DNA from: Sipunculus nudus
Taxonomy: Eukaryota > Annelida > Sipuncula > Golfingiida > Sipunculidae
Length of the DNA: 64,000 nt
Assembly (NCBI GenBank): GCA_026874595.1
Contig: CM049308.1
Span: 95,900,624 to 95,964,623 of the forward strand
Direction: 5' to 3'
Within the stretch, counting starts at the first letter, position 1. Every line of letters starts with the position of its first letter. The translations under genes and the position numbers were made by a program. The notes under the pieces were generated by a model, which was not told where the DNA came from, did no database searches, and saw only the letters and a program-made list of their open reading frames with translations. Shown here one piece after another: positions 1 through 11,831 of this stretch.

Positions 1-129
1 ATGGGTTATGGGATGATGTATATCTATATTGGGGTCATAACCTTTCCTTTGAAAGTAGCCTTGACCTTGAATATTGCCATATATGGTTCAAATAACACAA
101 AATCATAAATATCTCAGTAAGGGATGCAT

Positions 130-890
130 GGATTGGTCCAAAAATAAAATTGATTGAAGATCTTTGATAGCTTTCTCTTCTGTGAAAGACAGGTGGTGCA
201 CCCTTCTGTCCTTTTCTCATTTTTTGCGCCTTTTAATACCCCATCATTGCCACTTGATAGTACTTTGAACATTATAAGTCTAAATAAAATGGACAGTTTC
301 GGCTGAAATTGTACATGTCCATTGATCTTGGATACCTTCATCTTGTATTCAAGACTGGTGGCACTATCTGCAATTGTAATTGTGTGGTTCCCTCTGTACA
401 ATTCATATCTCTGGAGTGGTTCAAGGTATTGGTCTGAAATTTGGCATGTCCATCCATCTTGGAAAGTTTTCTTGTAAACAATTTAGACAGGTGGTGCCAC
501 TTACCTTCCCATTTTTATAGAAGAAATTAATGCCCTTTTCTGAGGAGTGATTTGCCCTATTGGCCTGAAATTGTGCATAACCATAGTTTTACACTCCTCC
601 ATCTTGCTTTCAAGACTGGTGGTGCCATCTGCAATCGTTTTGTGGTGGCATCCATCTTTACATGTGCTTTGGGTGAAAATTGCTCATATCTCTGGAGTGG
701 TTCAAGGTATTGGTCTTAAATTTGGCATGTTTTGGAAAATTTTCTCTTAAACCAGACAAGTGGCCCAACCTGCCTTTCTGTTTCTGTAAATTAAATTTAT
801 TCTATTTTCTCAAGAGTGATTCACCGTATTGGCCCCAATATTTGGTGAAAAATATTGTTTCTCAAGTTGATAGAAGGAAGGAACTGTAGT
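130..890 (+). repeat. Degenerate dispersed repeat modules (same family as 42.3-44.7 kb)
   Basis: Two diverged modules are offset by about 280 bp. The words CATATCTCTGGAGTGG and CAAGGTATTGGTCT occur near 404 and again near 687, and GGTGGTGCCATCT-like words near 357, 511 and 617. The same order of words (ATCTC, GAAATTTGGCATG, TTGGAAAG, GGTGGTGCCAC) appears in the modules near 43.4-44.2 kb. This is a fragment of the abundant family described there, not a gene. Confidence 0.6.
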
Positions 891-1740
891 TGCTTGCCAA
901 GCTGCTGAAGATGGGGGGGGGGGTCTATTCTAAACAGGTGGGGGTGTTATTATCTGGGGATAATATGGCACCTGTGGTGCCAAGAAAACATCTAGTACAC
1001 TCATTAATCAGCAGGGAGCTCAAATCAGCTTTAATGCAGGGTCATTGCATCTGTTTATGACTGATGTTTTTTCTCATCATCTGATAGGGACTAGTTGTTG
1101 GAAGCATGGACATACTTTTCTAGTGATGATCAGTATTCTATTCACAATACTAAACAACATTAACATGTTTATGTCAGAATCTCTCAACATACACACACAT
1201 GTCATACACCAGTGTCGGGGAAGTCAGACCCAGGAGTAATCACTATGTTATGTGGTTATCTGGAGGTGTCATTTATATAGACAAAGTGTTCATTTCTACT
1301 GCACACAATTTTTCCCATGTACTACTTAACTGTATATTATGTGTGCAGAGATGCCAAGTTTGCAAAAAACAAAAAGCATGATATTCCAAATTCTGCCTGT
1401 TTTATTTGGAAATTAGTTTTTATAATTAAAGTAATCAAATGATACAATCATGTGAAAAAAATGGAACAACGTGGAATTGACAGGGGTTCAAGCCAAAAAA
1501 CATCCTTCTCTGCTTTGCTCTAGCCCTACATTTTGTTTGTTAATAAAAAAAAATTTTTAAAAACATGCAGTGTATATTTAAATGAAAATCTTCAATGAAG
1601 TACCAAGGTATATAAAAACATACATGTATAATAAGTAAGGCTAACAGGAGAAAGTGAAGGTTAGGTCTACCATGGCCTCTTAAGTTAAGTCCAATAAAAT
1701 GTTTGGACATAGCTGTCAAAAGTCAGATTGTGTAAGATTG
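891..1740. other. No gene seen
   Basis: Unique AT-rich DNA with a poly-G run near 915-924. Short open frames here have no recognisable domain. Confidence 0.5.
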
Positions 1741-3810
1741 AAGGGAGAGCATGAGACAAGGGCTCAGAGTGTGAGAGGTTGAAGGGCCTTGATGTGAGAG
1801 CATGAGACAGGGGCCCAGAGTGTGTGAGGTTGAAGGGCCTTGGTGTGAGAGCATGAGACAAGGACACAGAGTGTGTGAGATTGAAAGGCCTTGGTGTAAG
1901 AGCATGAGACAAGGGCTCAGAGTGTGAGAGGTTGAAGGGCCTTGATGTGAGAGCATGAGACAGGGGCCCAGAGTGTGTGAGGTTGAAGGGCCTTGGTGTG
2001 AGAGCATGAGACAAGGGCACAGAGTGTGTGATATTGAAGGGCCTTGATGTGAGAGCATGAGACAAGGGCTCAGAGTGTGAGAGATTGAAGGGCCTTAGTG
2101 TTAGAGCATGAGACAAGGGCTCAGAGTGTGAGAGATTGAAGGGCCTTAGTGTTAGAGCATGAGACAATGGCACAGAGTGTGTGATATTGAAGGGCCTTGA
2201 TGTCAGCGCATGAGACAGGGGCACAGAGTGTGTGATATTGAAGGGCCTTGATGTGAGAGCATGAGACAGGGGCCCAGAGTGTGTGAGTTTGAAGGGCCTT
2301 GGTGTGAGAGCATGAGACAAGGGCTCAGAGTTTGTGAGATTAAAGGGCCTTGGTGTGAGAACATGAGACAAGGGCACAGAGTGTGTGATATTGAAGGGCC
2401 TTGATGTCAGAGCATGAGACAGGGGCCCAGAGTGTGTGAGGTTGAAGGGCCTTGGTGTGAGAGCATGAGACAAGGGCTCAGAGTGTGAGAGATTGAAGGG
2501 CCTTAGTGTTAGAGCATGAGACAATGGCACAGAGTGTGTGAGATTGAAGGGCCTTGATGTCAGAGCATGAGACAGGGGCACAGAGTGTGTGATATTGAAG
2601 GGTCTTGATGTCAGAGCATGAGACAGGGGCCCAGAGTGTGTGAGGTTGAAGGGCCTTGGTGTGAGAGCATGAGACAAGGGCTCAGAGTTTGGGAGATTAA
2701 AGGGCCTTGGTGTGAGAGCATGAGACAAGGGCACAGAGTGTGTGATATTGAAGGGCCTTGATGTGAGAGCATGAGACAGGTGCCCAGAGTGTGTGAGATT
2801 GAAGGGCCTTGATGTGAGAGCATGAGACAAGGGCACAGAGTGTGTGATATTGAAGGGCCTTGGTGTGAGAGCATGAGACAGGGGCCCAGAGTGTGTGAGA
2901 TTGAAGGGCCTTGATGTGAGAGCATGAGACAAGGGCACAGAGTGTGTGATATTGAAGGGCCTTGATGTGAGAGCATGAGGCAGGGGCACAGAGTGTGTGA
3001 GATTGAAAGGCCTTGATGTGAGAGCATGAGACAAGGGCACAGAGTGTGTGATATTGAAGGGCCTTGATGTGAGAGCATGAGACAGGGGCCCAGAGTGTGT
3101 GAGATTGAAGGGCCTTGGTGTGAGAGCATGAGACAAGGGCACAGAGTGTGTGATATTGAAGGGCCTTGATGTGAGAGCATGAGACAGGGCCCAGAGTGTG
3201 TGAGATTGAAGGGCCTTGGTGTGAGAGCATGAGACAAGGGCCCAGAGTGTGTGAGATTGAAGGGCCTTGATGTCAGAGCATGAGGCAGGGGCCCAGAGTG
3301 TGTGAGATTGAAGGGCCTTGATGTGAGAGCATGAGACAAGGGCACAGAGTGTGTGATATTGAAGGGCCTTGATGTGAGAGCATGAGACAAGGGCACAGAG
3401 TGTGTGATATTGAAGGGCTTTGGTGTGAGAGCATGAGACAGGGGCCCAGAGTGTGAGAGTTCGAAGGGCCTTGATGTGAGAGCATGAGACAGGGGCCCAG
3501 AGTGTATGAGATTGAAGAGCCTTGGTGTGAGAGCATGAGACAGGGGCCCAGAGTGTGTAAGATTGAAGGGCCTTAGTGTGAGAGCATGAGACAAGGCCCC
3601 AGAGTGTGTGAGATTAAAGGGCCTTGGTGTGAGAGCATGAGACAAGGCCCCAGAGTGTTTGAGATTGAAGGGCCTTGATGTCAGAGCATGAGACAGGGGC
3701 CCAGAGTGTGTGAGGTTGAAGGGCCTTGGTGTAAGAGCATGAGACAGGGGCTCAGAGTGTGTGAGATTAAAGGGCCTTAGTGTTAGAGCATGAGACAAGG
3801 GCTAATTGTG
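1741..3810. repeat. 51-bp minisatellite, about 40 copies
   Basis: The tandem unit reads on + as GAGAGCATGAGACAAGGG, then a CACAGAGTGTGTG segment, then GAAGGGCCTTG. Variants differ at fixed positions: cacagag/gcccaga/gctcaga, gatatt/gagatt/gaggtt, and ttgatg/ttggtg/ttagtg. Because 51 is divisible by 3, the minus strand reads as a 17-residue repeat (LSHAL.PRPFN.THS) for hundreds of codons. A 50-bp copy near 3185 shifts that frame. The other minus-strand frames are also open over long stretches, as expected for a short unit lacking stops. I treat it as non-coding. Confidence 0.95.
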
Positions 3811-5223
3811 TGAGACTCACAAACTAATGCGTGAGATTTGACATATCAGTGTTCTACAGGCCTCCTGCTACTGATTTGTCAGGTTTTTTTTTTGTCTCAG
3901 GATTTTCAGGAGTTGAATTGTCCCTAGGGTACACTTATCATTCGTGTATGCATTGGTTTGTTGATTGGGGAATAAATGTCAAATATAAACAACAATAATA
4001 CAGTTAGTAACTGCATTTTAACTCATTAGAAAAATAACAAAAATAGTCGTAGTCCTTTAATATAATACTCACTTAATAAAGAACTTCAGTAAAACAGCCG
4101 TACTGCTCTTTGATTGATTAATAAAATGTTGATTTATATACAATGTCTGTAAAATTTCTGATTGAAAGTGAGCGGGTCCATTTTCCTGATTGCTGTGTGC
4201 ATTACCACAGGGAGTCAGCCAGGTCCCAGAACTTACAGCCTGTCATACCAGAGCTTGACTGATAGAGGCTTAACCACATTAACAATGTGCTCCTTGTTAT
4301 AGATGGCTCATAGCTCTTGAAGAATCAATTATTGCTTTCAGGTTGTATTAGAAGCTTTAACTTACTGGAAGTAGTATCATTTGTTGCCAAGTTTTCAGTT
4401 AAAGTTAAAAAGTCTCTTGAATTAAAAGTTCTGTCACATTCTAAATTTGTGTCTTAAGACTTTGGATGGTGTTTGCAGCAAGAATGATGGTTTAAAAAAA
4501 TTAATTCATTATTTTATGTCACATGTTACAGTTGAAAGCATCATGTGAAAGTATGATTGAAGAAGATGTATATATGACCTGATTGGGCAATGGGCCTCAG
4601 GAATAAAGTTATAGGTCAACTCTGTTTGTCACATAGTATACTTCTTTAACTTTTGTGGCCATTTACTCACCATTATATAAAACATTATACACATTGTGAA
4701 GCCAGGACAGAGGTCAGAGGTCAAGTTATGCTGAGAGAACATTATTGTGTATAGGGTCTGTATTGTGGTCACCCTTCACTTGGTCCCTGTCACAGCTGGC
4801 CAGCAGACCAGGAGGTCACAGAGTACAGCATGGATACATGATGAATATATGTAACCACAAGGTCATACTGCCTTAACTGGCAAAACTTATAACAAGTGTC
4901 ACAGAAATCATGCACCTCCTTAGTTTCCCCATCTAGTGGTTTTTCTACAAGGTCAGAGTTTCAGAGTTCATGGTAACTATATCATACATTTATTTTCAAC
5001 TAACGATTATCCTTCAATCTGTCATATATCTTTATAATCTCCCTGTGATCTGGCATAGTTTGAAATTTATTTGTACAGTTTTTTTCTTTTTCAGGGAATG
5101 GGGAATTATCATGTTACTATTATTATTATTATTTCATCCAGTTTGCTGAGTAAGATTTTCTTTTTTTCACTAGTATTGTTTTGGATGTGCCACTTAGTAA
5201 TTTTTGTATTTCTTATTTTGTAG
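3811..5223. other. No gene seen; probable intron of the unrecognised + strand gene
   Basis: Unique AT-rich sequence between the 51-bp array and the exon at 5224. I found no convincing additional exon. If the exon at 5224 is real, this is its upstream intron. Confidence 0.4.
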
Positions 5224-5265
5224 GAGAAAGTTTCCAACTGTGGCAAACCCCAAGATGTTATAGAT
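5224..5265 (+). CDS. Penultimate coding exon of an unrecognised gene
   Basis: A 42-nt (14-codon, phase 0) exon candidate. A pyrimidine-rich tract and TAG acceptor end at 5223, and a strong GTAAGT donor starts at 5266. The only frame that also reads into the next exon gives EKVSNCGKPQDVID, with no stop. The alternative frames hit stops inside this exon or just after the junction. I do not recognise the protein family. Exons further upstream should lie left of this one or outside the window; none was confidently seen between 1 and 5200. The pairing with the exon at 5907 is inferred from splice-site quality and frame. Confidence 0.5.
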
Positions 5266-5906
5266 GTAAGTGTTTGTTGTCAAGTTTGTGTCAATGTGAA
5301 GTGTCTTTTCCACCTTCATTACTGAAGAGGGCTGTACATTAGGAATGACTGGTTAGGCTAAATGTGTCTGTATTGTACCCAAAGAAGGAATTTTCACTCT
5401 GAAAAGTAGTTGTATTGTTGTATTGTTTCTCAAGACCGAAGTCTGGACTACAGTACATTTATCTAATATAAAACAGTAGCAGACATTCTGTGAATGCTTT
5501 TCAGATATTATTGTCACAGAAATGTAAGAAAAAAAAACAGTAATATCAACATTAATTCATGAAAGCTTGATACCAACATTCAATAAACTGGATGCCAGGC
5601 TTCATGTCACATGTAACTGTGACAATCCTCCTCTGTTCTCCAGATTAAAAATTTATCTCAACAAGACAGCCATCAGTTACATGCAAGGTTTACCTGTGTA
5701 AATGTAGCCAGGAATGCTTTATAATTTCCTGTATCATCCACGTAGTACTGACCTTGGTTACAATAGCTGGCTTACTTAAGAGACCTGTGGCTTGATTAGT
5801 TAAATACGTATAAACTACTTGAAGTCTAAACAAAATCTAATGGATATTCTTTTTTTCCATTCATACTTTGTACTCTTGTGTTTCACTGATTTTCTTTCTT
5901 TTTCAG
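5266..5906 (+). other. Intron between the two terminal exons of the unrecognised gene
   Basis: 641 bp running from GTAAGT to a pyrimidine-rich TTTCTTTCTTTTTCAG acceptor. The sequence is AT-rich and unique, and nothing else is seen in it. Confidence 0.5.
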
Positions 5907-5948
5907 ACGTTTATAGATGAACTGTTAGAGAAAGCCAATACCTTGTAA
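5907..5948 (+). CDS. Last coding exon of an unrecognised gene
   Basis: After a near-ideal acceptor (long polypyrimidine tract, CAG at 5904-5906) the frame reads TFIDELLEKANTL and then TAA at 5946-5948. Joined to the upstream 42-nt exon in phase 0, this gives an acidic, probably helical C-terminus of 27 residues. The family cannot be named from so little sequence. Two consecutive 42-nt exons that both preserve frame, with good splice sites on both sides of the intron, favour a real gene end over chance. RNA evidence would settle it. Confidence 0.55.
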   Translation, partial: TFIDELLEKANTL

Positions 5949-6155
5949 CCAAGTCTTCCCAAGCGATGTAGGCATGGATGCTCAGCATTGTGGGAAAAGA
6001 TGTATCCGAATACAATTAGTTTGAGGGAGCTAGTCTTAATGTAGTTAGAAATAGCCAAATTAATGTCTGTATGCAACTTCTGAGCCACTTGCTGAATACT
6101 GATATGTCTATTTAATGTTAAATTGTAACTACAAGTACATTATAAAGAATTATGG

Positions 6156-6375
6156 TAGCTGATTGGAGGGAAAAAAACACATGATTTATCCCAGGTAGGT
6201 GATTGGAGGAGAAAGAACCACATGATTTATCCCAGGTAGGTGATTGGAGGAGAAAGAACCACATGATTTATCCCAGGGAACTGATTGGAGGACAAAGAAA
6301 AAATGATTTATCCAAGGTACCAGATTGGAGGAGAAAGAACCATACAATTAATTTCAAGTACCAGATTGGAGGAGA
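6156..6375. repeat. 41-bp tandem repeat, about 5 copies
   Basis: Unit starts TGATTGGAGGAGAAAGAACC and continues to ACATGATTTATCCCAGGTAGG. Copies 2 and 3 are almost identical and outer copies are diverged. It lies in the presumed 3' UTR of the gene ending at 5948. Confidence 0.9.
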
Positions 6376-6432
6376 AATTTTCACAGATGTGTTTATCTGC
6401 ACTTGGCTCAAAAGTTTCTTAAATAATTTTAT

Positions 6433-6438
6433 AATAAA
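6433..6438 (+). promoter_or_regulatory. Candidate polyadenylation signal
   Basis: Canonical AATAAA about 485 nt after the TAA at 5948, just past the 41-bp tandem repeat. It is the first canonical signal downstream of the inferred last exon. Confidence 0.35.
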
Positions 6439-9400
6439 TTTATTCCTGTATTAAGAAGTTGTGCATTGTACATAGCAGTGTCATTGTATTTAAAGCAGAT
6501 GTAAGTCATGTCCCATAGCCAGTACTGTAGAATACTTGGTACAGTACTGTAAAGATACACTGTACGATAAACTCTACCACATCATACACTGTACAGCTGT
6601 TTTGTATCTGAATTAGCTGAGAAATATTAATTTGAATATTCTGGTTAAAATGATGATAGAGAATTTGTATGGTAAAAATGTCTCTCTGCTGATTGTTTAT
6701 CTAGTTCTTCTTGAGCAGGGTTATGTTAAATCACCTGCCCCCATTACATGTACTTTAGTTTCATCCAGACACACCTGTTTAGACACGTCTACATCCTCGT
6801 GTCATGTCACCTGAACATTACACTGCAGGTCTGTGAAGTCGTGCTTCCACTAAACTTGCCGTCACATGTACCACTTCCATAAACACAGATCTGTGCTCAA
6901 ACTGATTGTGGATTAATCAGATATTTGCTTGCTATAATGCTTCCATATTTTTGATACATGCAAAAAGTTACCGTGTTTTGTTTTTGAAGATTTGTTGATG
7001 TCATGTTTAGATAGTGTCCATAAATTGGTTATTTAGAAAACAGAGCTGAATGGAGTACCTATCAACTTTGAATGATACTAAAGTGGTGTATAGGTTAAGA
7101 TAGTGATTTGAGAGTCGATGCAGTGTACTGTATTGAATGGAGAAATGCTAAGACCGTGAAACAGACTAAACCTTTTGTTAAACATATCAGTTACTGCTGT
7201 AGAGTGGTGTATAACATAATAGTGCAACTCATGTTTAAATAACATGTCTGTTGAGTGGCACTGAGGAATTTTTAGGATGTCAGATGAAATATAAATATCA
7301 CCTTTATCTGTCCTATTTTCTAAAGGACAGTCCTGGTTGTCTTGACAACTGAAAGGTGTGCTAAGGTTTTATAGTATGTTAAAGATAATATCCAGGTTCA
7401 CATTTGAGCAAATGTGGTTTATGTGACTAAGACAATCAATAAATGTCAGGGAGTATCTAACTGTGTACAGCATATTATGTCATGAAAGTTATGTCCTGGG
7501 CCCAGAGACAGGGACAAGTGTTTGTTTAAGTATTATTAAAACTAAATCCATGCATGAACAGGTAGCTATTCTCATGTCTTCCAAAGCATAGCACATTCAC
7601 ACCTGAGCAGTTATTTCATTTGAGTACATGAGAAATAATCAACTTTCTGCCCATAGTGTACTTAATGTACCTTTACTCTTTGTGTAAAACTTCTAAACTT
7701 ACGTTAAATGAGGCTACATTTGATAAGTAGTCTCTGTATTTGTATTCACCATATAGCCACTAGTGTCATTGTCTTGACAAACACACTTCATAATAATCAC
7801 CAGTGTCGATCCACACCAGAATTGAACAGTCAAGGTGGCGCCACCCGTAGTCCCGTATTTCAGGTATTGTAGATGGTCATGAATTTCTTCTAAGTATTAT
7901 AGCTATTTAAATCTTTAGATTTTCATTCATTCTTTCCTCCAGCAGTTTCTTTCACCATTTCTGAACTTGACCATGAATTGCCTCCTGCTTCAAATATACT
8001 TGAATGTGGTGTTACCAAAATTTTGCATGTTTGTACTTATCACTCAGCGTATGTAGTGCTTCCAGTAATATGTTCAAGTTGTAAGGTCCAGATATGGTAG
8101 GGGTTAATGGTACCAAAGATGGAGGGCTACAGGATCACGCAACAGCTTCTGATTGGTTAAATAACAGCTACCTTCGTCTGGCAGGTGATCAAAGACAAAT
8201 TATATAAAAAAATATTTTTTTTTATTTTATTCAATGCTTAACCTGTATTATTTGAATATTTACGAAACACAGACACCATTCATTTGTTAAATATATCCAT
8301 GGGCAGTTCAGATAATTCCAGGCTTGTTCAACTTTCCAGTTGCCATCCAACAGTGGATGAGACTATGTTCTAACGCGCTGATTTTTGTATTGTATGTGCT
8401 TCATGTTAAATTTGTTAAATTTAATATAACAGCAAGTGCACATGGTCCATTTGCATTTGGGCGACGCCCAAAATCACGGCTTGCGCTTAGGCCTGTAGCG
8501 CCATCTTATGGCCACTTAAAAACTAATTATATTACGATCCATCCTGCCAATTTGCCGGGTTTGGTGTAGGTTTCATATATTTGAGGGGAGAAAACATACC
8601 CCAGCAACGAATTTATAGAGGGTTTCTTTATAACAGTAGATGCCATATTGGTATCTTTTAGGGATAGTAATTTTAGGGGGCTGGGAATTAGCTTTAGTTT
8701 AATAGATTATAGATCTGATCTCGCACAGGGTACTGGTCTTTCTTTGTTTTGTACCAGACGGTTTGTTGCGACACCTGCCGGTTATTTTTGTAATTATCAT
8801 ACACCATTGCCGACCATGTTGTTCCAAATTATAGCATTCACGTGGTAAAATATTAAGAGGGAGTCTTCCAAATCTATTTTGCCAAAAGTTATGCACTTGA
8901 GCAGTGGTTTGAATTCCTCTATTGCCGCAAATGTGAATGCCTCTGTTCTCGGCCTATTTTAATCATGCCATTTATATATATGTATTCTTTATATGTGTAT
9001 TCTTCACACAGAGATAATAATTAAAGTAATCCTATAAAGCTTTTTGCAAGATAAAATTTAATTGGTCGTACAAAACTACTCAGGCAGGTTTTAACACTAC
9101 TTGACCGCTAACTTCCGGTTTCGTGGTCGGTATATTCGTGGTTCCTGTTTGAAATTTAGTTTATTTGATCAGTGTACAGCCGCGTGGGTGTAGGAAGTTA
9201 TTTATAGAAGTTGAGTATCCTCCCAGAACTACAGCCTGCCAGTCCACTTTTAATTGTAGCATCAGTAATCATGCTCAAAATTTCTTTAATAAACTTAAAT
9301 ATCAGTGACGGTAATCCGGGTAATGCCTCTTTGTCGTCCAGTGTTCAAGCTTTAAATGACCATCAAATGGCGCTGAGAGGCAAGAGCGATATTACCATAA

Positions 9401-10458
9401 ATATCTTTTGTCAAGTACCTCATTGTTAAAACAGAATGCTATAACAGCAACTTACGAAAGTATTTAGCATCATACTTAACAGATCAGGAATTAAATTATT
9501 GGTTAGGGAGAGAACGTGAATATGAATAAGTTATTTCTGTAGACTTTTTCCATGAAAATGTAAAAGAATATTAGATAGAATATTGCATTTGACTTGTGCT
9601 GCCCCCTACCGGCTGACGTCATAGCGCCTGTATCTGTGTGCCCCCTTTTTGTGAACATACTTTTTTAACAATAGATATGGTAATCAACAGCCACCTGTGA
9701 TCCCATGTGACCGTGAATCTCTGAGATATCCATGTGTATAGTTGACTGGTTGTGAAGTAAGGCATGACAAATCCTTATTTTTACTCATATCCAATAACGT
9801 ATTTTAAATATATATTATTCTGTAAAGGTGGGGTTTATTTAGCAGAGATTTCGCTGGTATATCATGTAAATGTACCACGTAACCGGGGCAGCTGAATGTA
9901 ATCTGAGACCAGCAGGTGTTAGTGACGTGATTATGAATCACGTGACCGTCAGAGTTTCGTTTTTGATATCATCACAATACGTGTTAGAACTAAATCACGT
10001 TTACTTTAATTAACCCAGGCGACATGTCGGCAAGAAAGAGCGACGCAATGTACCAAGAAAGATGCTTATGTATTATTTTTGTATTGTTAAATCAATATTT
10101 TAGACACCTGTACAGAATGTAGTACCATGAGTGTGTAATGTAGTGCACTGATCCCGGTTACAGTCATCTGTATCATACCATCGTGGTCCTGTATATACCA
10201 TTGGTGCACTAATTATATATATATATATATTCTGATTTCTTACTTGTTAGTTGTTCACTAGTAGGGGATGTTGCATGACACCTCATGCTCCGTCAACTAT
10301 GAAGTCAGGAATATTTAGATGAATTCATTATATATTACAGATTTATCTTCCATTTGATGTCTGATGGTGTGTTTGATGTAACAGACCACGTGATTATAAC
10401 ACGTGACTTAGAGATGTAGTGTACACTACTGTACTCCTGTGCTGCTATGATTTACGGC

Positions 10459-10464
10459 AATAAA
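10459..10464 (+). promoter_or_regulatory. Candidate distal polyadenylation signal before a GT-rich minisatellite
   Basis: AATAAA followed within about 30 nt by the GGTGTTTGTGT-rich tandem repeat, which resembles an extended GU-rich downstream element. No transcript evidence is available from sequence alone. Confidence 0.25.
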
Positions 10465-10468
10465 GACA

Positions 10469-11105
10469 TTGAATGTATCACGGAGGTGTTTGTGTAGAAT
10501 GTACCACGGAGGTGTTTGTGTAGAACACGGAGGTGTTTGTCCGTGTAGAATGTATCAGGGAGGTGTTTGTCCGTGTAGAATTTATCAGGAAGGTGTTTGT
10601 CCATGTAGAATGTACCACGGAGGTGTTTGTGTGTTCAGAATATACCAGGGGGCGTTTGTCCGTGAAGAATGTATCAGGGAGGTGTTTGTGTGTTCAGAAT
10701 GTACCAGGGAGGTGTTTATGTGTTAAGAATGTACCAGGGAAAAGTTTGTCCGTGTAGAATGTATAACGGAGGTGTCTGTGCAGAATGTACCAGGGATGTG
10801 TTTGTGTAGAATGTACCAAGGAGGTGTTTGTGTGTTCAGAATGTACCAGGGAGGTGTTTGTGTGTTCAGAATGTACCTAGGTGTAGTTTGTCCGTGCAGA
10901 ATGTACCGCGGAGATGTCTGTGTGTTTAGAATGTACCAGGGAGATGTTTGTGTTTAGAATGTACCAGGGAGGTGACTGTGTTCAGAATGTACGAGGGAGG
11001 TGACTTGTCTGTGTAGAATGTTCCTTGGAGGTGTTTATGTTTAGGATGTACAAGGGAGGTATTTGTACGTGTACAATGTAGCACGCAGGAGTTTGTACGT
11101 GTAAG
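10469..11105. repeat. Irregular minisatellite (units about 24-40 bp)
   Basis: Repeats of GAATGTACCAGGGAGGTGTT followed by a variable linker (TGTGTAGA, TGTGTGTTCA, TGTCCGTGTA). Unit length varies because the linker varies, so no frame stays in register. It is strongly GT-rich on +. Variation in linker length is unusual beside the other rigid arrays in this window. Confidence 0.9.
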
Positions 11106-11409
11106 CATATATGATATGGATGTGAGAGGCCGTGTCTTTACCTCACCGTTGATAATCTACCTTACCAGTTCAAAAGAAACTGCTTGTCCAAAGACCTTTG
11201 CCTTCAGTAAAAAAAGAAGGCCCGTCATTAACAAAAGTCGGTCCGTCTTATCTTTAGCTTTGCAGCTGCTAGGCTATTGTAAGAAATATTGAATTCAAAA
11301 TAATGCATAGCAACTGTCTATACCTCAAATTGTACAAATTTATTGTTAGAAATTTAATGGTGGATTGATGGAATATAGTTTCTCCTTCCATCCAGACTGT
11401 GTTATTGTG

Positions 11410-11831
11410 CATATTAACAGTTCTAAGACAATCCAGTTCAGAGAAAGGTCATTAAAATTCCTCTGCCAAAGATTCCGAATTCGCCTCTCTGTCCAGTACA
11501 AGGATTACTGCTTCACTTTACTTTTTCACCAGCAGCTGCTGATAAACCCGCATTCCTGTTTAAAACAGACAGATCTGGTTCTGTTTTAACGTACAATAAA
11601 TTCATGGACAGACTGAAGGCAGCATTAAGGGCTTCTGGAGTAAATCCGAATCAGAATGCAGGGCACAGTTTTCGTCGGGGTGGGGCTACCCTTGCCTCCA
11701 ATTGTAATATTCCAGTTGAACTGATTAAATTGCACGGGGACTGGCGCAGCCATGCATATCAACAGTATATAATGCCGAGTGTGGAGGAGAGGTTACAAGT
11801 GGCCAAAATCATGGGAAATAATATTCATTAA
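11410..11831 (+). pseudogene. Decayed tyrosine recombinase of a DIRS/Crypton-type transposon (C-terminal part)
   Basis: The intact part (about 11451-11831) reads KIPLPKIPNSPLCPV, then FLFKTDRSGSVLTYNKFMDR, then a C-terminal catalytic region. That region has the H-x-x-R box (GHSFRRGGAT), a downstream His (LHGDWRS), and a Tyr in AYQQYI at the position of the nucleophile. These are hallmarks of phage-integrase-fold tyrosine recombinases as carried by eukaryotic DIRS and Crypton elements. Just upstream, SKTIQFRER sits in another frame, so there is at least one frameshift near 11440-11450, and a stop at 11424 in the main frame. Only ~140 residues remain. No terminal repeats or partner genes were found, so the superfamily is not fixed. 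Confidence 0.8.

Larger units (their letters stand above)
5949..10458 (+). other. Likely long 3' UTR and/or intergenic DNA, no coding gene seen
   Basis: Apart from the 41-bp repeat at 6156-6375 this 4.5-kb stretch shows only unique AT-rich sequence without recognisable coding potential. An AATAAA at 6433-6438 is a plausible early polyadenylation signal for the gene ending at 5948. A second AATAAA at 10459-10464 is followed at once by GT-rich sequence and could end a much longer 3' UTR. A short (AT)n lies near 10216-10230. Confidence 0.35.

Noticed and set aside
1685-3798. Minus-strand open frames up to 485 codons encoding 17-residue repeats
   Set aside because: They lie wholly on the 51-bp minisatellite, several frames of the same strand are open, a 50-bp unit breaks the frame, and there is no start or splice context.
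3885-3930. Possible exon after a TTTTTTGTCTCAG acceptor
   Set aside because: No usable donor and no link in frame to the exon at 5224.
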